A DNA stretch of 64,000 nucleotides, taken from the NCBI RefSeq assembly GCF_026914185.1, contig NC_070559.1:6245501-6309500 (forward strand), written 5' to 3'. Under the pieces are notes generated by a model. It saw nothing but the letters and a program-made list of their open reading frames with translations. It had not been told where the DNA came from and made no database searches. Numbering within the stretch: the first letter of the stretch is position 1; every line of letters begins with the position of its first letter. This document shows positions 57,104-64,000 of this stretch, in pieces. This DNA is from Puccinia triticina (Eukaryota; Basidiomycota; Pucciniomycetes; Pucciniales; Pucciniaceae). The position numbers and the translations under genes were made by a program.

Positions 57104-59695
57104 ATGTCCAACTCCGATGGAGCCGACAACTTAAGCCAACAAAACATTCCACTGCTCAATGGCAATAACTACGCGCATTGGAGTGACCGTATGATGATCT
57201 ACCTACGAGGAAGAAAGCTTTTTGACGTTTGTCAAAAAACTGTCGATAAGGATGCAGATGACGACATCAAAACTACCTTTCATGAAGAAAACTATCTCGC
57301 AATCTCTCTCATTACCGCCAGACTCGAAGAGAAATGCTTTAATGAAGTTGTGAACTCAGAAACCCGTGACAGCGCTGTCCTTCTTTGGTCAAAAATTGCC
57401 GACTGTTACGCCTCTCAATCTATCATCAATAGAGGACACGTCCTCATGAAATGGTCAGCCATCAAGTACACAGGAGATCTTCAACTCTTCATCAAAACCA
57501 TCCGAAAACAACTTCGGGAAATTGAACTCGTTGAAAAGAAGATGCCGGGCAATGTTCTCTCCTATGAAATCCTAGGAAAACTTATGGGGAACAAGGAAGT
57601 TGACATGATCGTGGACAAGATTGCCTTATCTGAAGAAACCGTTGCCACACCATATAGCTGTCTCGATGCTCTCCGACTCTTCAGAACCCACACGTTGTCA
57701 AAAGCTATGCATCAAGATAATGGAAAACAATCCGCTTCCGCTCTTGTCACCGCTGCTCCCTCCAAATTTCCTCAAAAGATTGTTCATCTATGCGCAGGAA
57801 CCGAACATAATCCGCTGTCCACCTCTCACCCTGAAAGTCGATGCTATCATAAGTATCCCAATCTTCGAACTCAGAAGCCCAAAAATGCAAGTGCCTATCT
57901 CGCTCAAGCCTCGGCCTTCATTGCTTCATCCGGCAAACTTTCCACTCAAACACTTGTCATGGACACCGCGGCGACACACCACATGCTCAGTGATCGTTCT
58001 TTATTCACCAAGCTAGTGAATGAAGAAGTTGCAATCACCACTGGGAATCCAAACAACTCTTTATTTGCTGAAGGTCATGGCACAGCAAAAATATTCTTGA
58101 ATGGAAAACTCATCGAACTCTCGGATTGCTTATATGTACCCTCCATGTCGCAACAATTAATCTCCCTCGGTCTGCTTTTTCCTGGGACACTCGTCATTCA
58201 AAAACAGGCCGACTCTTTCTCCATTTCCGATGGAAAAAGTGTCATGTTTACCGGTCACATTGTTAACGGACTTCTTCACTCATCTTACTCTACTCCTGTC
58301 GCTCTTTTCTCGAAATTCTCAACGACTCCAAACATTTGGCATCTCCGACTCGGCCATCCAAGCGAAAAAACGCTTAAACTCATGAGATTGTCCTCCTCTA
58401 CTCCGAACGACTCCTGTGAAGTGTGTCTTTGCTCCAAAATGACTCGTCTTCCCTTCTCCAACCATTTTTCTCCTGCTTCATTCCCACTCCATCGCCTCCA
58501 CATAGATTTAGTTGGACCAATCACTCCCCCTACTCTTTCCGGATTCAAATTTTTTATGACTATTGTTGATCAATACTCATCTTTTAAATTCTTTCGATTT
58601 CTAAAGGCAAAATTGGAAGCGCTGGAGTCCCTCAAGTCACTTATTGCCCTGATAGAAAACATCCAGGAACGACGAGTAAAAGAGATAGTTTCCGACAATG
58701 GCGGCGAATTTGTAAATCTTGATTTCGAAAGTTTTGTAGCGGAAAAGGGGATCAATCACCTGTTTTCTCCTCCCTACACTCCGGAACTCAACGGATTTGC
58801 CGAACGGGCAAACAGAGCGATTCTTGACAAAGCTCGATGCCTACTTTCCACCAGCAAGCTTTCAAAAACCTACTGGGGTGAGGCAGTCAATACTGCTACT
58901 TTCCTTTCCAACCTGCTTCCTACACCCTCTCGCGGAAACAAATCCCCTTTTGAATTGTGGACCAACTCGCCTGCTCCTCTTTGTTGCGTTAAAACTTTTG
59001 GCTGTCAAGTTGCCATATCGGTTCCAAAACATTGCCAAACTTGGAAACTGGCCAACACGGGAGAATTGGGTATCCTTGTTGGATTTGAAAACAATGGGGC
59101 AGTCTACAGAGTCATAAGAATTAGCAATGGGAAGCTTATTTGCACCAGGCACGCTTCATTCAATGAATCAGTTTTTCCTTCTCTATCCGGATCTAACATC
59201 AATTCCAATTCCAGTGATGAACCCCTTGTTGTCAATAATTCCCTTCTTGTAACGGACGACTTCAGTGATGATGACAATTTCCATGACTGTCCAGAACACT
59301 CCGACTCTTCCTTGGAGTCTGATACTTCAGATAGTTCCAGATCGGAATCCATTCCTGAAGATCCCGCTTCTCCGATTGTCGATACCTCCCTTCAGGAAAT
59401 CCCTCAAGTCAGCACCTCCAACATCATACAAGGAGACGTCACTACCAACAACATCATTCACCATTCTCGAAGGCCTCGGGCCTTTGCTATGCAGGCTATC
59501 GACAATATTCCTAAACATTTTAACCAAGCGATCAAGTGTCGTGAATCTCAACAATGGGTCACCGCTATCAAAAAGGAGTTGGACACCATGGAAACTCTCA
59601 AAGTTTGGTCAATTGTCAAAATCATTCCCGGCATGAAACTAGTCGGGACAACCTGGGTGTTCCGGAAGAAAAAAAAACGGAACTTGCTCCATTGA
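57104..59695 (+). CDS. Copia Gag-protease-integrase, frame ends early
   Basis: 863-aa frame. Gag occupies about 1-240 (LLNGNNYAHWSDRMMIYLRG), with a Cys/His knuckle-like segment near 230 (LCAGTEHN...SHPESRC). The aspartic protease motif is MDTAATHHM, near residue 286. Integrase follows with the HHCC zinc module (WHLRLGHPSEKTL...CEVCLCSKM) and the DDE core (HIDLVGPI, VSDNGGEFVN, NGFAERANRA). The frame reaches the start of RT (MKLVGTTWVFRKK) and then shifts in a run of nine A (about 59669-59677), ending at 59695. One base fewer there would keep the frame open into the RT block. Integrase catalytic residues look intact. Confidence 0.9.
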   Translation: MSNSDGADNLSQQNIPLLNGNNYAHWSDRMMIYLRGRKLFDVCQKTVDKDADDDIKTTFHEENYLAISLITARLEEKCFNEVVNSETRDSAVLLWSKIADCYASQSIINRGHVLMKWSAIKYTGDLQLFIKTIRKQLREIELVEKKMPGNVLSYEILGKLMGNKEVDMIVDKIALSEETVATPYSCLDALRLFRTHTLSKAMHQDNGKQSASALVTAAPSKFPQKIVHLCAGTEHNPLSTSHPESRCYHKYPNLRTQKPKNASAYLAQASAFIASSGKLSTQTLVMDTAATHHMLSDRSLFTKLVNEEVAITTGNPNNSLFAEGHGTAKIFLNGKLIELSDCLYVPSMSQQLISLGLLFPGTLVIQKQADSFSISDGKSVMFTGHIVNGLLHSSYSTPVALFSKFSTTPNIWHLRLGHPSEKTLKLMRLSSSTPNDSCEVCLCSKMTRLPFSNHFSPASFPLHRLHIDLVGPITPPTLSGFKFFMTIVDQYSSFKFFRFLKAKLEALESLKSLIALIENIQERRVKEIVSDNGGEFVNLDFESFVAEKGINHLFSPPYTPELNGFAERANRAILDKARCLLSTSKLSKTYWGEAVNTATFLSNLLPTPSRGNKSPFELWTNSPAPLCCVKTFGCQVAISVPKHCQTWKLANTGELGILVGFENNGAVYRVIRISNGKLICTRHASFNESVFPSLSGSNINSNSSDEPLVVNNSLLVTDDFSDDDNFHDCPEHSDSSLESDTSDSSRSESIPEDPASPIVDTSLQEIPQVSTSNIIQGDVTTNNIIHHSRRPRAFAMQAIDNIPKHFNQAIKCRESQQWVTAIKKELDTMETLKVWSIVKIIPGMKLVGTTWVFRKKKKRNLLH

Positions 59696-59726
59696 ATTTA
59701 TAGCTTGTCTGTGCGCGCAGGGGTTC

Positions 59727-61091
59727 TTGCAGACCTACGGTGTTGACTTCTCTAAAACATTCGCGCCCACTGGACGACTTAATTCACTCCGGGTACTCAT
59801 TTTGTTCGCTACCGCCATGAACTGGGATATTCAACAATTAGACGTAAAAACTGCCTTCCTCAACGCCGATCTCGAAGAGTCGGTCTATCTGTCAATTCCT
59901 CAAGGAGTCTCCGCCGACAAAAAGGTTTATTGTTTGAAACTACATAAAGCAATCTATGGACTCAAACAGGCTCCCCTCGTGTGGTACAATCGCCTCTCGA
60001 CTTGGTTAATCAGCGTTGATTTTACATGTTCTGTTTCCGACCCATGTGTATTCTATCACCTCACACCTGAACCAATTTATCTGTTCATTCATGTCAATGA
60101 CATTGCTGTCTTCGGACCACAGGTAGAGCCTTTCAAAATCGCCATCAAAAAGGAATTCAGCATGAAAGACCTTGGTAAAGCGGACGTCTTACTTGGAATA
60201 AAAATCCTTCATCAGCCCAGCGCAATCATCCTCACTCAACAACACTACGTCAACTTGGTATTGGAGCTGTACGGCATGAGTTTGTGCAGACCCGCGGTAA
60301 CTCCACTCGTCCCAAACTCTCATCTAGACAAAGCGACACAAGAAGACATAGACAAATTCCTCCCCCTTGGCAAAAATTATTGGAGCGCCATTGGGGCCTT
60401 AAGCTACTTGAGCACCGCAACACGACCCGACATTGCTTACGCCGTGAGCAATCTTTCGCAGTTTTTGGAGAATCCCGGCATACAACACTGGGACGCCTTC
60501 AAGCACGTCCTTCGATATCTCAGCGGCACCCCTGACTACGGCTTGGTGTACTCTTGCGGGCTTTCGTCGCCTCTTTGTGGATTCACTGACGCAGATTGGG
60601 GCAACTTTCCGGTCACTCGGAGATCCGTCACTGGCTTCCTTTCATTGGTCAACAATCACCTCGTATGCTGGCAAACCAAGAAGCAACCCGTTGTCTCTTT
60701 ATCCTCCTGCAAAGCAGAATACCGCGCCTTGACCGACTTCTCCTGCGAGCTACTCTGGCTTTGTCAACTCTGCATTGAACTTCAACTTTCAAAACTTGAA
60801 GAGCCCATCGTTGTTCACAAAGACAATCAAGGATGTATCGCGGTCGCAAACTTTGAAGCAAACACCAACTCAAAGAAAATGAAGCACGTGGAAATTCAAC
60901 TCCACTTCATTCACGATGTCATCCAATCTTCCAAGATCATTCTCCAGTACACTCCCACCTCCGAAATGCTAGCCGACTTTCTAACAAAATTGGTCCCACG
61001 CCCAGCTCTTGTAAAATCCCTATCCGCCATAGGACTTTTGCGACTAGAGGAAAGGGGGGGTGTTGAGAGTCAAGCCCTCGCCTCAACTTGA
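59727..61091 (+). CDS. Copia reverse transcriptase/RNase H block
   Basis: A 454-codon frame in a different phase from the Gag-integrase frame. It begins inside RT (YGVDFSKTFAPTGRLNSLRV), shows motif A (LDVKTAFLNADLEESVYLSI) and AIYGLKQAPLVWY. Motif C reads HVND (LFIHVNDIAVFG) where Copia RTs have VDD. RNase H follows (GFTDADWGNF, RRSVTGF, KDNQGCIAVA, SEMLADFLTK), ending just inside the 3' LTR. As encoded it would depend on a frameshift for expression, and the active-site change should disable DNA synthesis. Confidence 0.9.
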   Translation: MQTYGVDFSKTFAPTGRLNSLRVLILFATAMNWDIQQLDVKTAFLNADLEESVYLSIPQGVSADKKVYCLKLHKAIYGLKQAPLVWYNRLSTWLISVDFTCSVSDPCVFYHLTPEPIYLFIHVNDIAVFGPQVEPFKIAIKKEFSMKDLGKADVLLGIKILHQPSAIILTQQHYVNLVLELYGMSLCRPAVTPLVPNSHLDKATQEDIDKFLPLGKNYWSAIGALSYLSTATRPDIAYAVSNLSQFLENPGIQHWDAFKHVLRYLSGTPDYGLVYSCGLSSPLCGFTDADWGNFPVTRRSVTGFLSLVNNHLVCWQTKKQPVVSLSSCKAEYRALTDFSCELLWLCQLCIELQLSKLEEPIVVHKDNQGCIAVANFEANTNSKKMKHVEIQLHFIHDVIQSSKIILQYTPTSEMLADFLTKLVPRPALVKSLSAIGLLRLEERGGVESQALAST

Positions 61092-61725
61092 GGTCTTGTC
61101 ACCTGCAAATGGACCTGTCATGTTACATGTCACACAACATATTTCTCTCCGGCTTTCTCTCTATTTTCCTTCTAGTCGCTCATCTTCACTATTTCGGACA
61201 ACTCGATTCTCGCTCATCACGCTCTCAGACAACCCGATTCACTCCGCTCATCTCCCTTTCCGTCAAACCTGAACCGTTCTCAACCGCAAACTTCTCATCA
61301 GCTTTTCTCGACTGCTCGACATATTTAAACTCGCAGAATCTCGCCTCTTTTCTTCTCCCCTGGGGAACTCACTCAAATCATCACTCGACTCATTACATCG
61401 ACAGTCTCAAATCCTTCTCAAACTCTCTGACTGCTCTGTTCCTCCCAAAGACACCTTTCAAATCGGTCTTCAAATTCAAGCCTCAAGCTCACTTCCTCCG
61501 CCCAAGTCTGCTCCTGGTCGTATGTCGTGTTTTCTCTTTCTCCCATCATCTGACCCTATTAACATTGTTCTATTTTAGTCTGCTCTTTCTTCCTCCTCTG
61601 TGTCATCTATTTGTTTTGTCGTGCTCTTCTGTGTAGTGTTTGCCTTCAGGTATTTTCCTCCTTTCTCATAATTCTTTTTGTTTTCTTCTTCTAACGTTGC
61701 AAATACTTCAGTTTGATTCTTAACA
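61061..61725 (+). repeat. 3' LTR of the young Copia element
   Basis: 665-bp LTR differing from the 5' LTR by six substitutions, all at CpG, and one inserted T near 61622. Followed by the TATAC duplication. Confidence 0.93.
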
Positions 61726-62185
61726 TATACTATACTAAACTAATAATAATACTAAAAAAAAACTAAATAGTATGATACATTGTTCAAATATTCAGATGCG
61801 TAGAGGGTTATCACAACTAAAATCTGTCCGCAGTGAGTCTATGCCGGCTACCACCTGGTAGTTAAAATATATATCCTAAACGCTCACAACAAATACGTCA
61901 GTTCTAATTGGTCCTCGTCTCCTGACCTTATTAATGATTTTTCAAGTATTTAACTAATTAATCCGGATTTCTACTAGGAATATGGTAAGGACTCATCGTT
62001 ATAATGATGTTGGAAAGTGTCTTGACAGAGATATGTTTCTTCACTTTAATGTACACAGGTAAGTTTTCCTGCCACCAAATAATTTAGATTCACTAAGAGT
62101 ACTGATAAAATTCGCAACAGTGGTTATAGATATGTTAAGCCACGTGTTCAAAAATAGAAATCCTCTATCACGTTGGGGACTCCCT
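61726..62185. other. AT-rich spacer, no gene seen
   Basis: Low-complexity AT-rich sequence between the Copia element and dispersed-repeat copy C, including an imperfect ACTAATAATAATACTAAAA tract. Confidence 0.6.
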
Positions 62186-63313
62186 TGTAAAGCTCAAAAG
62201 TGTTCCTGAGAACCTTTTGCTGAGTGCGGAAAGGGATGAATGAGGTTACCTCTGCCTTTCCTGGGTCACTAGACACTAAAACAAGCCCCCCAATCTACAA
62301 TTGGAAGGTTTATGTAGTGATAGTGGAGGTGTATCAAAAGATAGCCTACTTTGAGCAGGTGGCTTAAGGGTTATGGTGATGTAGCTGATGTGTAAGTGTT
62401 GTAATGAGGTTGTAATTTGTATGTAAGGGTGTAAGCCACAATATAGAGTGGGCTAATACTGTAGAGTGAGCAAGTATTGTACTGTTATGGGGTAAGCTGA
62501 GTGCAAGTAGTTTGCTGAGCGAAATTACAACTGGGGGGAGGAGAGCCTCCTTAAATAGAAAAGAGTGAGGGATTTTAGCTCCAGGGGAACCAGGGAATGA
62601 GGGATTTTAGCTGCCCTGAGCTGTCAAATGAGGGATTTTGGCTGGTGGTACAGCCTAGATGAGGGAATTTAGCTGGTGAGAAAGTGGAGGTGAGAGGTTT
62701 GAGTTTGGCCTATGATGTCATTGACGTATGATGTCATTGGGTCATCTAATCATCTGTACTGCCCCTGTCTGTCAAATGATGTCATATGAGGGAATTTAGC
62801 TAGCCTGAGCTGTCAACTGATGTCATGTGTAAGCTGCATGAGGTTGACACCTGCATGAACTGCAGCCCCTATTATACTAGTCTGCATGTACCTGCATGAG
62901 CCTGCATAAGACTGCATAAAACTGCATAAGCCAGCATAAGCCTGCATCTAGTGTGCATGACACTGCATGACACTGCATGACACGTGCATAACACAATGTA
63001 ATGAGTGCAGCTGATGAGGTAAAGCATATGTAAAGGGTAGACAAGTGTCAGAGTGGACCATGTAACGGATTACATGGTCCTGGGTAAGGGTGGTTCATGT
63101 AACGGATTACATGACCTGAGTATGGTGTTTGTGTGCGTGAAACTGGCTGATGGTGTCTTGAAGGGGTTGTATCTTCTGATCCAGAGGGGTGTCAGGTATG
63201 TTGTCCATGGTGTCCTGTGTAGTTTTGGCCGTAGAATCCAATGCTGTCGCCATATTGGTTGATTTGTGAGTGTACATATGAGAAAATGGAAAATTTTGAA
63301 ATGGGCTAGATGG
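62186..63313 (+). repeat. 1.13-kb dispersed repeat, copy C
   Basis: 1,128 bp, the same length as copy B and nearly identical, starting TGTAAAGCTCAAAAGTGTTC. The TATA-like CCTTAAATAG is intact here. Palindromes are at 63058-63077 and 63095-63114. It lies about 280 bp upstream of a Plavaka fragment. Confidence 0.88.
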
Positions 63314-63589
63314 GTAACCATAAAGCACACCACAACGGGCGCAATATATATAAGCTTTCTCAATCTGCCAAGTGGCTCAAGCACCTTGACCCAGACCTTT
63401 GAGTCCAGATGGTCGAATCTAATCAAAAACATTTCTAAATACTTGAACCGGTGCAATTAAAAAATTTAGATATTGTTATTCCTGTCTTCTGACACACTGA
63501 AAATTCTGCACTCTTTGCCAGATGCTACAAAACAGTCTTAAAATCTAATTCAGATCATACTCAAATTGAAATTGGTGTTGCGGCCAACC

Positions 63590-64000
63590 CTGCAGAAATT
63601 TCTTATGATGATGCAGCTTTGCAAACCCTCTCTGTTGATGAATTCTCACTAGTATACAACAAAATCAAGTTAAAAAATGGCTTGAACTTAATGGATTGCT
63701 GCGCGAAGAGAATAATCAGTGAGAAAATATTCAAATTTCACTGCAACAATGTTTTATTGACACAATTCTTCTCGGTCTTATTTGTTTTAAATTGATAAAA
63801 AAGTGGGAAACGGCTCAGAAATTTCATTTCCAAATGAGTTGAGAAAAAAAGCTGGCGGAAAATTCTTAAGAAATGTTCCCATCACTGTACACTCCGACAA
63901 CACGTCCGGAAACAAATCAAAAAAATGGAATAAACACATCTCTTATGACTTTACGCTTTCTGGATTGCCGCCCAAAATTTCAAATCAGCAATTTAACTGT
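63590..64000 (+). pseudogene. Plavaka-type transposase fragment (runs off window)
   Basis: Coding-like sequence includes LSVDEFSLVYNKIKLKNGLN (about 63630-63690), an intervening non-coding or intron segment, then FPNELRKKAGGKFLRNVPIT and the DDE-fold motif with its Trp-Asn-Lys-His follow-on (HSDNTSGNKSKKWNKHISY, about 63885-63945) and LSGLPPKISNQQFNC to the window end. It matches the Plavaka-OTU copy at about 43450-43330 but reads SDNTSGN against ADDTSGN. No N-terminal part precedes it, so it is a fragment or a degraded copy. Confidence 0.75.

Larger units (their letters stand above)
56376..61725 (+). mobile_element. Full-length young Copia LTR retrotransposon
   Basis: 5,350 bp with LTRs at 56376-57039 and 61061-61725, both TGTTGAGAGT...TTCTTAACA, flanked by the 5-bp duplication TATAC (56371-56375 and 61726-61730). 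Gag, protease, integrase, RT and RNase H appear in Copia order. The LTRs differ by six substitutions and one indel, so insertion is recent. A purine-rich tract (GAGGAAAGGGGGGG, 61047-61060) abuts the 3' LTR. The coding region has one frameshift and one altered RT active-site residue. Confidence 0.95.

Noticed and set aside
61088..61636. 182-codon frame in the LTR (and its twin at 56403-57008)
   Set aside because: Identical frames lie in both LTRs, run into non-coding LTR sequence and lack any domain.
1..64000. tRNA, rRNA or telomeric repeats
   Set aside because: No cloverleaf with a TTC loop and A/B boxes, no rRNA-like block and no TTAGGG array was seen by eye; a covariance-model scan would be decisive.

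Overview
The window reads as nuclear DNA of a basidiomycete, most likely a rust fungus (Pucciniales, probably Puccinia or a close relative). The reasons are short GT-AG introns of about 60-100 bp in every conserved gene, fungal housekeeping genes (SLA1, TAF6, an MBP1/SWI4-type APSES factor), two multi-exon gene families I do not recognise, and a very high load of nested transposable elements. The species assignment is inference. Layout: 1-4025 holds the 3' nine exons of an SLA1 endocytic adaptor. 4026-7582 is repeat-rich and contains a giant palindromic element with two nested insertions. 7583-8989 is an F-box gene. 8990-11970 holds small TIR elements and a second giant palindrome. 11971-14574 is a complete hAT transposon with an 8-bp target duplication and a damaged transposase. 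15498-17683 is TAF6 in nine exons. 17684-22035 is a dense field of TIR elements, minisatellites and one possible gene relic. 22784-25578 is the MBP1-type factor (KilA-N plus ankyrin repeats). From about 26 kb to the end almost everything is mobile: a 2.5-kb TIR element, three copies of a 1.13-kb dispersed repeat, a truncated Copia nested inside one of them (itself holding a small CACTG element), an unrecognised six-exon gene (33497-34724, minus), a truncated Plavaka-type transposase (35560-36516), a nearly full-length Plavaka transposase fused to a C-terminal OTU cysteine-protease domain (39546-44949, minus), a tyrosine-recombinase retrotransposon (45996-50736, minus), an unrecognised eight-exon gene with one in-frame stop (51447-53239), a young full-length Copia element (56376-61725), and a third Plavaka fragment running off the right edge. 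Host genes: SLA1 (actin/endocytosis), TAF6 (TFIID/SAGA) and MBP1 (G1/S transcription) are unrelated single-copy genes, not an operon. The most notable results are the Plavaka-OTU fusion, nested insertions that can be dated because a palindromic host keeps the empty site in its other arm, and a mutational signature: all six base substitutions between the two LTRs of the young Copia fall at CpG, and three unrelated elements each carry an apparent catalytic Asp-to-Asn change explainable by CpG-to-CpA. No tRNA, rRNA or CRISPR array was found.
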